Shown piece by piece: positions 9,271 to 16,955 of a stretch of 64,000 nt of DNA; within the stretch, counting starts at the first letter, position 1, and each line of letters starts with the position of its first letter. A program made the translations under genes and the position numbers. The notes beneath the pieces were generated by a model, which saw only the letters and a list, made by a program, of their open reading frames with translations, had not been told where the DNA came from and ran no database searches. This DNA comes from Nitrospira lenta (GTDB taxonomy: Bacteria; Nitrospirota; Nitrospiria; Nitrospirales; Nitrospiraceae), in contig NZ_OUNR01000016.1 of the NCBI RefSeq assembly GCF_900403705.1, positions 186,001 to 250,000 on the forward strand. The letters are read 5' to 3'.

Positions 9271-9280
9271 GGGGAAGAAA

Positions 9281-9424
9281 CAGACCGCTGCTGGCGGCAT
9301 CGGAACCCTGCTGTTCAGGTGCCGTCAGCGACTCTCCCTCAGATATCGCTTGCCGTCGTATCCCTTTTCCTGCCACCGCTCCAAGAGTTGAATACAGTTC
9401 TGCAGTTGCTCGGTCGTCGCGCCA
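9281..9424 (-). pseudogene. Decayed fragment of SF2 helicase 3' end (copy R1)
   Basis: On the minus strand about 75 bp (9350-9424) match the last codons of the helicase at 15287-16849, including residues LERWQEKGYDGKR; the next ~65 bp match the sequence downstream of that helicase. The helicase stop codon is altered (TAA to TAT) and the rest of the gene is missing. The piece abuts the small membrane-protein gene exactly as the degenerate copy of that gene abuts the intact helicase. Confidence 0.7.
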
Positions 9425-9598
9425 TAGATAGTCTTGCCAATTCATCAAGCCAGCGCATCATGCTGAAAGCTGAGTCAAAGCCGGTCGCGTTGATCCCGAT
9501 CAGTTGATTGCAAGCATTCCAGGTATGCGTCGCCGTGCCGCTGCCGGTCGCACACAGTCAAGCAACGACCCCATTCGGCGCCGTAGACAGACGACTCC
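9425..9598. other. Repeat-derived intergenic sequence
   Basis: Downstream of fragment R1 and of the kelch gene. About 50 bp (9522-9575) recur at about 13363-13412 beside fragment R2, so R1 and R2 share sequence beyond the helicase part; R2 lacks the bases corresponding to 9400-9520. No gene is supported. Confidence 0.5.
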
Positions 9599-10642
9599 TT
9601 ATCGAGGACTGAACTCGAAGATATCGTGGGAGTCTGTCACGACGCGCATTCCGGTGATGCCGGCAGACTGAATGTCGCCGCTCGCAAAGTACAAGCGATC
9701 GCCCACGACGGCGCCGGCGAGACCATGGCGGGGCATCGGCATTTTGGGTAGCTCTTCCCAGCTGTTCGTGGCTGGATCATAGGCTTCTAAGGCTCGGAAG
9801 GCTGCCAACAGATAATTGTCCTGATGTTCGCCGCCACCCACATAGATGCGGTTCTTGTAGACCGCCCAAGCTCCGCCGCTCCGCTCCGTTGGCATCTTCG
9901 CCTTCACGAGACCCCACTGGTCGGTCGCCGGATCATATTCCTCCACGACGTTGGTATTGCTCGCCGTGAAGATAAACGCGCTGCCCAAGCGGCCGCCGAT
10001 GACATAGATCTTGTTGTTCACCGCCCCAATGGCGGCGTGGTTTCTTGCCGTCGGCATCGAGGACCGCTGCGCCCAGCTATTGGTCTTCGGGTCGTACTCC
10101 TCGACGGTGCCGACCGACCGATGGGGTTTGGCAGGCTGTAGAGATGACTCACTCGATCCTGGATGCACGGCGGCTCCGCCAATCACATAGATCTTGCCGT
10201 TCACCGCTGCGGCGACGGCCGAGCCGCGCTTGGAGGGCATGGGCGCTAAGGCCTTCCAGTGGTCGGTCGCTGGATCGTATTCCCAGGCGCTGTTGATGGG
10301 CACCCAGGCCGGCGGGCCGGACTCGGGCGGCACGAACCCTCCGAAGGCGTAGAGCTTCCCGTCCAATTCGGTGATCGCAACATGATGCGAGGGCAACGCC
10401 ATGGGTTGTTTCTTGGTCCACCTATCCGAACCCGGATCGTATTCATAGACCAAACCTTGCGGGATCCATCCCGGACCCAAACCACCAAACACGTAGAACT
10501 TCCCGCCGACCGACGCACCGACGAGTTCCTCGGACGGCTCCGGAAACGGCGCCCCTTTGCTCCACTTCCCCAACAACTCCGCTCCGGCTGGAGTAATCAT
10601 CATGAGTACTGTCACAATGGCGAGCATCATCACAGCTGGCAT
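9599..10642 (-). CDS. Secreted kelch-repeat beta-propeller protein
   Basis: A 347-aa protein with a signal peptide (hydrophobic segment after MPAVMMLAIVTVLMM, ending near PAGAELLG) and about six kelch repeats, recognised by GKFYVFGG, GKLYAFGG, GKIYVIGG, NKIYVIGG, NRIYVGGG and DRLYFASG, each followed by YDPxxxxW-type strands (YEYDPGSDRW, EYDPATDHW, EYDPKTNSW). Six kelch motifs fit a six-bladed propeller, a binding scaffold or, less often, an enzyme such as a galactose-oxidase-like protein; no catalytic residue is apparent. GGAGG lies before the ATG at 10642. It appears to be a single-gene unit and should act in the periplasm or outside. Confidence 0.86.
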   Translation of the reverse strand: MPAVMMLAIVTVLMMITPAGAELLGKWSKGAPFPEPSEELVGASVGGKFYVFGGLGPGWIPQGLVYEYDPGSDRWTKKQPMALPSHHVAITELDGKLYAFGGFVPPESGPPAWVPINSAWEYDPATDHWKALAPMPSKRGSAVAAAVNGKIYVIGGAAVHPGSSESSLQPAKPHRSVGTVEEYDPKTNSWAQRSSMPTARNHAAIGAVNNKIYVIGGRLGSAFIFTASNTNVVEEYDPATDQWGLVKAKMPTERSGGAWAVYKNRIYVGGGEHQDNYLLAAFRALEAYDPATNSWEELPKMPMPRHGLAGAVVGDRLYFASGDIQSAGITGMRVVTDSHDIFEFSPR

Positions 10643-10862
10643 ATCAGTCCTCCATGTTCCGGTGAGCTACATCTGGCCGGGCGATAATACGCTTCATGCC
10701 ATCTCCGCAGATTCACGGATGCTACTCAATATAGACGCTGCGCACACCTGCCGGGCCACCCAATACCAACCACGGCTTTTCCAAAATAGGGTTTCTCCGT
10801 TCATTAATCAAGGCGCAACCATACCGCACGCAATCTACAAAGGATGACGGGAGACCCTCGGC
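10643..10862. other. Intergenic region upstream of kelch gene
   Basis: No coding sequence is supported. The promoter of the minus-strand kelch gene must lie here, but no clear promoter hexamers were identified. Confidence 0.4.
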
Positions 10863-11339
10863 TCAGACAAAACTTTTATGGGGGAAAGATGGGGTCACCG
10901 CCTGGTCGATGCGCCCTCCAGTGCGCGTGATCAGCTCCGCATTAAGGCGCGATGATCCACGCCGGTGCCGTATTAGTGGAGAAAGATGGCCTCGTTTGTT
11001 TGAACCGTAACCTAAAGCCGCATCGAAACTGGAGTCGCTCCGAACGAGTGTGGACCGAGACCGCCCGTTCGGTGAAGAAGCCTGGATGCAGCGGATGGCT
11101 ACGTGCTCCGGCATGAAAGTAATCCTACGACCTCCTGGACGACGGAAAGAATCCTGAACCAACGACTCCCGACCACTTTGATTTCCTCCATGCAAAGCCC
11201 GCTGAAGCCGATCATCCAGCACCTTGAGCAACACGACGCCGCCATCGATGCTGGCAGGGGCCTGATCGAATCGGATCACCACCGGATTCAGTTTGTCATG
11301 GAATTCACACATCACTTGCGGTATACAGCCTGTCGCCAT
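10863..11339 (-). pseudogene. IS1380-like transposase N-terminal remnant fused to helicase fragment R3
   Basis: The reading frame at about 11180-11330 gives MCEFHDKLNPVVIRFDQAPA and then SIDGGVVLLKVLDDRLQ, which resembles the N-terminal 'x-D-GG-LLL-R-LD-RL' region of IS1380-family transposases; a later LVRSDSSFDAALGYG also resembles that family. The catalytic core is missing. At 10902-10965 the frame runs into SSRLNAELITRTGGRIDQA, a third copy of part of the C-terminus of the helicase at 15287. The open frame is thus a chance fusion of two decayed pieces. The transposase assignment is tentative; the helicase homology is clear. Confidence 0.42.
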
Positions 11340-11389
11340 CAGGCCTCCTTTCCGCTATACGTAGCAGCGTCTCGACACCGCTCCTATAG

Positions 11390-11417
11390 CACCGCGTGGA
11401 GCCTCGGTGGCTTTTTT
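11390..11417 (+). terminator. Possible weak intrinsic terminator
   Basis: A 5-bp stem (CACCG with CGGTG) with a 10-base loop is followed after GC by six T residues. It could isolate the Crp/Fnr gene at 11476 from upstream transcription. The stem is short, so this is tentative. Confidence 0.3.
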
Positions 11418-11475
11418 GTTGCCGGAGTCATGACGTATTCGGATGAGGCGACTGGCTAGCTGAGGAGTATTGATC

Positions 11476-12156
11476 ATGAACCATGCCGATGATCTGCAAT
11501 CGCGATTCTTGGCTTCATTACGCAACCTCCACCCTGTCTCTACCCAAGCCTTGAGCCATGGGAAAGTGCTGTACGCGACCTACGTGCCAGGGAAGACGTA
11601 CATCGTGCAGAGCGGGTACGTACGACTGATGGCGATCGGAGAGAATGGGGATCAGTTCACTCGGATGTTGCTGGGGCGAGGATCGATTTTTGGCGATCTG
11701 CCATTCACGCCACCGCTTTCGATGAAGGAAGAATCGGCCGTTACCAGCGGGGCAACGTCTATTCTTGAATGTCAGCGTCACACGATAGAAGCGGTTGTCC
11801 ATCGCGATGAAGTCCTCTGTAAAATCCTGTTAGAGGTGTACAGCCGGCAACTGGGCCTGATGGATCGGCGAGTGCAGTGGCAGTTTGCAGCGCCGTTGCG
11901 TCGGCGAGTGGCGATGATTCTTCTCGATCTCATGGAGTTTGGAAGAGCCCCATGCCCGCATCATGATGGGTTCCTGGTGGATATCCGCATGACTCATGAG
12001 GAACTGTCCGAGCTGGTCGGGGCAGCTCGTCCCAATGTGACGGCGATTCTGAACGAGTTTCGTGACGAAGGCCTCCTACGGTACACAAGGACCTACCTCT
12101 GTGTCCGCAGCCTTTCAGCGCTCGGTCAAATTGTTCAGTCACATGAAGTGCGCTAG
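11476..12156 (+). CDS. Crp/Fnr-family transcriptional regulator
   Basis: A 226-aa regulator with an N-terminal cyclic-nucleotide-binding-like beta-roll (about residues 20-120, including VQSGYVRLMAIGENGDQFTR and the GxxFGD-type turn GSIFGDLPF), a long dimerisation helix, and a C-terminal helix-turn-helix (MTHEELSELVGAARPNVTAI). FNR-type cysteines are not evident, so it is not an oxygen-sensing FNR; the effector is unknown. The ATG at 11476 is preferred to TTG at 11470 because of spacing from GAGGAG. A Crp-type palindrome lies between this gene and the following P460 gene, suggesting that it controls that gene. Confidence 0.9.
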   Translation: MNHADDLQSRFLASLRNLHPVSTQALSHGKVLYATYVPGKTYIVQSGYVRLMAIGENGDQFTRMLLGRGSIFGDLPFTPPLSMKEESAVTSGATSILECQRHTIEAVVHRDEVLCKILLEVYSRQLGLMDRRVQWQFAAPLRRRVAMILLDLMEFGRAPCPHHDGFLVDIRMTHEELSELVGAARPNVTAILNEFRDEGLLRYTRTYLCVRSLSALGQIVQSHEVR

Positions 12157-12542
12157 ACGGTGTTGGCATCGACAGTCGGACACAACACGTTCGGCCTGCC
12201 TGCTAGAGATTCCCCTCCACAATAAGTCCTGATCTTCCTGCGACTTCGTTCCAGCCGCGACTCATCGCACGTGGATGATACGCCATGACATGGCTGTGAA
12301 ATGAACCATTCCATCACGACTGTCATCTGGATGACAGATCATGCCGAGTCGAGTGGCGTATAAGCTCGTGTACGGAACCACACCATACAGAGCGCCCTGA
12401 TCCTCCACGTGTCAGTCGATTCGCAGGACCGGTCGCCTGTGGATGTATGTGAGGGGGCACAGTGATTCCGAGAGTGTACTTAGGGCTGTGATTGGAGTGG
12501 CCGTTGAAGAACTACGAACTGTATCTATTCTGGGAGGCAATC
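12157..12542. other. Regulatory intergenic region upstream of P460 gene
   Basis: The 386-bp space between the regulator and the cytochrome gene holds no supported gene. It contains the palindromic operator at 12321-12336. The remainder shows no RNA gene or repeat. Confidence 0.55.
12321..12336. promoter_or_regulatory. Crp/Fnr-type operator TGTCA-N6-TGACA
   Basis: A perfect inverted repeat, TGTCATCTGGATGACA, extended by one more pair on each side (C at 12320 and G at 12337). The 5-6-5 layout is that of dimeric Crp/Fnr-family sites, and the half-site TGTCA resembles those of CooA-like members. It lies 165 bp after the regulator gene and about 207 bp before the P460 start codon, a plausible site for activation or repression by the product of the gene at 11476. 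Confidence 0.6.
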
Positions 12543-13163
12543 ATGAAGAAAAAGATCGCGTTCTTAATCGTAGGAATGGTGCTGCTCGTGACCGCACAGG
12601 CGATCACAAGCTCATTCGCCGAGGACAGCAAGCCCTTTGTACCGCATGTGGTGGATGCATCCACCGGCAATATCCGTGTGCCTGAGGGTTATCGACTGTG
12701 GCCCACACTCGGCACGTGGGCGCATGCGAAGAAAGACACCACGCTGAAAACGAATGGCGTAGCGGTGCACGAGTACCACGTGGTGTACACGCAACCGGAG
12801 ACGATTGCGCATTACCAGAAAACTGGGCAATTCCCCGATGGGGCCGTGCTCGTGAAAGAACTGCTTCATGCCAAGACCATGGCTATGAGCACCGGCCCAG
12901 TGGTAGGTCACGCGACGACAACCAAAGGGTGGTTTGTGCTCGTCCGCGACACCCAGGGCCGCTACAAAGACTCCGGGCTCTGGGGAGAAGGATGGGGATG
13001 GTCATTTTTTAGTGCGGAAGATTCGGTGCATACAACCTCGAAGAATTTCAAAGCCGAGTGCATTCCCTGCCATATGCCCGCAAAACCACTGGCTCCGGCC
13101 AATAGCGTGGAAGAGGATAAGTGGATCTATGCGCTCGGATATCCGGTTTTGCAGAAGAAGTAA
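12543..13163 (+). CDS. Cytochrome P460-family c-type haem protein
   Basis: A 206-aa exported protein: signal peptide MKKKIAFLIVGMVLLVTAQA, a P460-type domain (VPEGYRLWPTLGTWAHAKKD, later YHVVYTQPETIAHYQKTGQF and GAVLVKELL), and one CxxCH haem site close to the C-terminus (AECIPCHMP), the usual place in this family. Known P460 proteins oxidise hydroxylamine and/or bind NO in the periplasm, with a lysine cross-linked to the haem; that lysine cannot be assigned here, so the protein could equally be a non-cross-linked cytochrome c'-beta. The start follows GGGAGG; longer frames upstream are rejected. The Crp/Fnr gene and operator lie directly upstream. Confidence 0.85.
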   Translation: MKKKIAFLIVGMVLLVTAQAITSSFAEDSKPFVPHVVDASTGNIRVPEGYRLWPTLGTWAHAKKDTTLKTNGVAVHEYHVVYTQPETIAHYQKTGQFPDGAVLVKELLHAKTMAMSTGPVVGHATTTKGWFVLVRDTQGRYKDSGLWGEGWGWSFFSAEDSVHTTSKNFKAECIPCHMPAKPLAPANSVEEDKWIYALGYPVLQKK

Positions 13164-13244
13164 CACGGGCTCGTTCACGATGGAAATACTCGGGTCAGGT
13201 TGAGATGGCCAGGATTTGATCACCTTATTAGACTGCGGAAAGAA

Positions 13245-13412
13245 AAGAGACCGCTGCTGGCAGCATCGGAACCCTGCGGTTCAGGTGCCGCCAGCAACTC
13301 TCCCTCAGGTATCGCTTGCCGTCGTATCCTTTTCCTGCCACCACTCCAAGAGTTGAATCCGTTGTATGCGTCGCCGTGCTGCTGCCGATGGTACACAGTC
13401 AAGCAACGCCCC
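13245..13412 (-). pseudogene. Decayed fragment of SF2 helicase 3' end (copy R2)
   Basis: Similar to fragment R1 at 9281-9424: the same sequence downstream of the helicase, then the minus-strand codons for the helicase tail (GYDGKR), then an internal deletion, then ~50 bp shared with 9522-9575. R1 and R2 are closer to each other than to the intact helicase, so one was probably copied from the other. No function is expected. Confidence 0.68.
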
Positions 13413-13414
13413 CC

Positions 13415-13900
13415 TTAGGCTGACGCACCGGCGAGCGGCGTCAGGGTGCCAGATTCAAGGAGCGCCACGTTGAAGGCGTCCTGGTGACGAGTCAGGGGAC
13501 TGGCTCCGACCACGTCGGTGCCTGTCCCCGGTTCTGTCGATGATGCAACTGGACCAAGATCCAGCGCTGAGGGCAATCGCCGGACGCCGGGATCAATGGA
13601 ACCAGCCATGAGGCGCGTGCCGTCTACGGCGGAGCTGACGTGGTCCAATCCCATGACATGCCCGAGTTCGTGCATGAGCACGGTCATGAGATCGATCGTG
13701 CCGGCAGCCGCACGGCCTTCCAGCGCGGTGAACTGCCAGGGGTTCGCGCCGACCGCAAACTCTTCGTCAACGGGGTCGAATCGATGAACCACCCATACCC
13801 GGCGGCATCGGTGTCGAGCGTGATCGTGGTCCCCGACGTGAGTGCCAGGTAGCCATCAGCCCAGTGAAACCACTGCCAAATGCATCGACTTGATTGACCA
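13415..13900 (-). pseudogene. Matrixin-type adhesin pseudogene, copy 1
   Basis: A minus-strand remnant of a large secreted protein. It holds the matrixin-like zinc-protease motif (MTVLMHELGHVMGLDHVSSA, zinc ligands HExxHxxxxxH) followed by LMAGSIDPGVRRLPSALDLG. Compared with the copy at 53.6-55.0 kb it has a 4-bp deletion near 13767, which shifts the frame, and a deletion of about 65 bp near 13855-13878, so it cannot make the ancestral domain. The 3' part ends abruptly at fragment R2. The preserved metal site is probably a relic. Matrixin domains of this kind occur in giant LEPR-XLL/cadherin-type surface proteins; that parent is inferred. Confidence 0.68.
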
Positions 13901-13943
13901 CATTCCGATCAGTCGGTACAGTTTGGCTACCGAAGGAGAGATG

Positions 13944-14597
13944 ATGCTCAAGCGAACGTTGATTCTGTTGGTTCTGGCTCTGGCTCAATTCGGATGCAGT
14001 CAGTATGGGGAAAATGTCCCTCCCTACGATGTTCCTGTCTTGCCCGAAGAGGGACGATTCCAACGAGAGGCTGCCAAGCGTGATCACCTCCAAATTGAGG
14101 ATCTCACCATTGGAAGTGGCTCGGTCGCCGCTCGAGGTCGACGTCTGACCGCTGATGTTGAAGTTCGATACATTGATGGCACCGTTGTTTATCGCGGCAC
14201 CATAATCACTTACCCCGGATTTGGTGTTGACCTCCTCAATGGTATTAGCGATAGCAGGCTCCTCAGCACGACTCAGGAAGGAATTGATCTTGGATTGAAT
14301 GGCATGGCTGTCGGAGGCCGCCGACGTATCACCATCGACCGAAGTCTTGTATGTACCGATATCCCCGAAGGTTCCCCCCTCAATGCCTTTTGCTATTTGA
14401 CTCGTGCCCCCAAGGATCGCATCGAAGTCCGCAAGCAGACCTTGATTGTTGAAGCGACTCTGAATGAATCCTGTAATCCCGTTCTCATCTGGCAAGGCAT
14501 CTATATGTTCGGCGGATACTTGATCCACTGGCCCGCCTGTCGCAATGAATCTATCCCCCCAATTGCCCCCGGCACTCCCATCTGGCATTACTACTGA
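13944..14597 (+). CDS. FKBP-like lipoprotein, copy 1
   Basis: A 217-aa lipoprotein: MLKRTLILLVLALAQFGCS with the lipobox cysteine at residue 18. A divergent FKBP-type peptidyl-prolyl isomerase domain follows: IEDLTIGSGSVAARGRRLTA, VEVRYIDGTVVYRG and LGLNGMAVGGRRRITIDRS, matching the family's 'GxGxxAxxGxxVxxxYTGxLxDG' and 'GLxGMxVGGKRRLxIP' blocks. Several aromatic active-site residues differ, so it may bind rather than isomerise. The second ATG is chosen because AAGGAG is 5-6 bp before it. A paralogue lies at 55028. Between the two, changes fall mainly at third codon positions of this strand, so this gene, not the long opposite frame, is under selection. Confidence 0.78.
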   Translation: MLKRTLILLVLALAQFGCSQYGENVPPYDVPVLPEEGRFQREAAKRDHLQIEDLTIGSGSVAARGRRLTADVEVRYIDGTVVYRGTIITYPGFGVDLLNGISDSRLLSTTQEGIDLGLNGMAVGGRRRITIDRSLVCTDIPEGSPLNAFCYLTRAPKDRIEVRKQTLIVEATLNESCNPVLIWQGIYMFGGYLIHWPACRNESIPPIAPGTPIWHYY

Positions 14598-15286
14598 AAG
14601 ATTGCCGAGACCTAACCAGTTGCCAATGGCCACTTGAAGGGCTTGCTGTAAGGATGCATCAGTCAGTGCATCGGCAGAACTATCTTCGAGAAATCCGACT
14701 TCAGTGACTAGCGGTAAACTCGGCCCAAAGTTTCGATCACCGGGCAGACGAACAAACGCAATGGCATCAATCCAAATCTTGGCGGTTCCGAAGAAAAGAG
14801 AGGGGGGCGTTGCTTGACTTTGCATCTCGGCAAACGACCTTCCCTTACGCTCAGGTGAACCATACCTCCGCTGCGACGACTGCGAGGCAAGTATGCGAGG
14901 TCCAGCAACCTCTCCGCCAGCTAGTACTAACACCAGATCGGTGTGCACCAGGCTCAAATTCCCCGTGAACGGCGCCACACTTTCTTGTACCTGCTGAAAG
15001 ATGGCCTGAGTCAAATTGGCTAAGAGCTGGCTGACATCTGTCGGGCCGTACGGCCATTTCTGCCCATACACGTCGGATTGGGGGGGTCTGGATTTTTTCT
15101 TCAGAGACCTTTCGGCCATCCTCGTGGACGGAGCGTCGATTCCATCCACAATCGCTTGTATCAGGCCAAAGACTCTCGCCCCTTTTGTCGTAACGCGATG
15201 CATGTGGCGACGCCCAAGATTCTCGGCTGGTGCTGCTGGCGGCATGGAAATCCTGCTGTGCAGATGCGTCAGCGAGTTCGCTTCCG
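14598..15286. other. Degraded region between FKBP copy 1 and helicase
   Basis: The minus strand is open over this whole stretch, with protein-like pieces such as LLANLTQAIFQQVQESVAPF (about 15000) and WIDAIAFVRLPGDRNFG (about 14740), so it may hold wreckage of a minus-strand gene, perhaps the adhesin. No start, ribosome-binding site or recognised domain supports an intact gene. At about 15195-15240 a degenerate copy of the 3' end of the membrane-protein gene at 9046-9270 is present on the plus strand. Confidence 0.45.
15195..15240 (+). pseudogene. Remnant of the 9046-9270 membrane-protein gene
   Basis: About 45 bp, with a handful of mismatches, match the last codons of the small gene ending at 9270 (block around VATPAILAWCYW, here VATPKILGWCCW). 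The upstream part of the gene is not recognisable. The remnant converges on the intact SF2 helicase in the same geometry as the intact small gene does on helicase fragment R1. Confidence 0.6.
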
Positions 15287-16849
15287 TTATCGCTTACCGT
15301 CGTATCCCTTTTCCTGCCATCGCTCCAAGAGTTGAATTCGTTTCTGCAGCTGCTCGGTCGTGGCTTGATCGACGCGCCCTCCGGTCCGCGCGATCAGCTC
15401 CGCATTGAGGCGGCGATGATCCACACCCGTTTTCCGCGCAACGGACGCCACCAACAGGCGATGCGTATCGCGCAGATCCAGTTTCTGCTCGTGCAATGAA
15501 ACTGCGATGTCTCCCGCAACGACGCCTCCGCCCTCCCCTCGCGGGTCTTCTTCCCCGATGAGCGAGTCGAGCTTGGCCACGGCGTTCAACGGCATGTATT
15601 CTTTCGTGCTGGACACGGTGATGCGTCCGAACAAATCCCGCTGCCCGGCCGGCATGATGTCTTCCAAGACGTGATCGCGTTCCGCTTTGATCTGCCTGGC
15701 GTAGTGCACCAGAATCGGATCTTTGGGCAAGTAGAGCCAGGCACGTTGCGGCTTAGGCATGCCGTCCTGCATGCGCACGAATCGCCCGACGACCTGCCTG
15801 AAGTACATTTCCGTCAACACGTTGGTCCCGTACACCCCCACCCGCAACCGAGGGATGTCCACGCCTTCGCTCACCATGTTCACAGCGACCAGCCAGGCCT
15901 GGGTTTTATGGTCTGAGAATGACGCGATGGTCCGCGAGGCCCCCGGGTCGTCCGATACGGCCACGACCGCCTTTGTCCCGGTGATTTTTCCGATCAATTC
16001 GGACACCCATCGGGCATGGTCCTGATCCATAGCGACGATCAATCCGCCGGCATCGGCCTGCTCTTCCTTGCGCAGTCGAGTCAGTTGCTTGTGCGCATCC
16101 GTAATCACCGGACCCAGCCACGTCTCTTGCAGCAGTGCCGTCTTCAACCGTTCACGTTGGAGATCAAACTTTAATCCATCCTCGAAAGTCGCCGTATGCT
16201 CACGCCCGTCGGAGAGCCAGGTCAATTCACCTTCATAGCTGGGAAACACAATCGGCCGGCACACACTGTCTTTGATCGCCTCCGTGTAGCCATAGGCAAA
16301 GTCCGCGTGGCTCTCGCCTTGTTCGTAGCGGATGAAGGGAATCGGATTATTGTCGGAGCGAAAGGGCGTGCCGGACAGGATCAGGCGAAACACCGCCGAA
16401 TCGAATGCGGTGCGCAGCGCTTTTCCCCAGTGCTTGCCGTCTCCCGCGTGGTGCAACTCATCCAGAATGAGGAGCGTGCGCTTCCCGGTGCAGGTGCGTT
16501 GAAAAATCGCCGGAGCGAGACTGACCTGCTGATAGGTCACGACGGCGCCGTGATAGTCGGAAGCTTCGTTGGCTTGGTCGTTCGTCAGCGCCGGATCGAG
16601 TTGCAGACCGATTTTTCCAGCGGCCTCCGACCATTGCGTGCGCAGGTGGTTGGTCGGGCACACGACCAACACACGCACCGCGGCCCCTCTGGAAAGGAAC
16701 TCATGCGCGATGCGCAGGGCAAAGCGGGTTTTCCCGGCCGCCGGCGTCGCCATGGCAAGGAAATCCGCGGTCTGATGACTTTGGACCGCGGTAAGGGCAC
16801 GCTGCTGCCAGTCGCGCAGCGGGGCTGTCCAAGGAGGTAGCGTCTTCAT
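15287..16849 (-). CDS. Superfamily II DEAD/DEAH-box helicase
   Basis: A 520-aa SF2 ATPase: Q-motif-like start (PLRDWQQRALTAVQ), Walker A (ATPAAGKTRFAL), motif Ia (VLVVCPTNHLRTQW), motif II DELH (LLILDELHHAGDG), motif III (LILSGTPFRSD), motif V (AVNMVSEGVDIPRL) and motif VI (YFRQVVGRFVR). This resembles RAD25/ComFA/type III-restriction-like translocases; the substrate is unknown. The C-terminal ~130 residues are unassigned, with a helical tail (TEQLQKRIQLLERWQEKGYD). The start at MKTLPPW is chosen from family-like sequence, without a strong ribosome-binding site. The gene lies ~106 bp downstream of top6A on the same strand. Fragments of its 3' end recur at 9.3, 10.9 and 13.3 kb. Confidence 0.86.
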   Translation of the reverse strand: MKTLPPWTAPLRDWQQRALTAVQSHQTADFLAMATPAAGKTRFALRIAHEFLSRGAAVRVLVVCPTNHLRTQWSEAAGKIGLQLDPALTNDQANEASDYHGAVVTYQQVSLAPAIFQRTCTGKRTLLILDELHHAGDGKHWGKALRTAFDSAVFRLILSGTPFRSDNNPIPFIRYEQGESHADFAYGYTEAIKDSVCRPIVFPSYEGELTWLSDGREHTATFEDGLKFDLQRERLKTALLQETWLGPVITDAHKQLTRLRKEEQADAGGLIVAMDQDHARWVSELIGKITGTKAVVAVSDDPGASRTIASFSDHKTQAWLVAVNMVSEGVDIPRLRVGVYGTNVLTEMYFRQVVGRFVRMQDGMPKPQRAWLYLPKDPILVHYARQIKAERDHVLEDIMPAGQRDLFGRITVSSTKEYMPLNAVAKLDSLIGEEDPRGEGGGVVAGDIAVSLHEQKLDLRDTHRLLVASVARKTGVDHRRLNAELIARTGGRVDQATTEQLQKRIQLLERWQEKGYDGKR

Positions 16850-16955
16850 GATATGGCTGAATCCGGGTTGGCACAAAGGTCGGCAGCCGCGGCGCACGCG
16901 CGGGCTCCCTGATCTGGTGACTCCTGATTATCGAACGGTGGACCCGGGGCGACGG

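Noticed and set aside
13767-15245. 492-codon minus-strand frame opposite FKBP copy 1
   Set aside because: It lies in the codon-aligned antisense frame, which stays open when the plus-strand gene avoids TTA, CTA and TCA. Differences between the two FKBP copies fall at third positions of the plus strand, so the antisense frame is not conserved.
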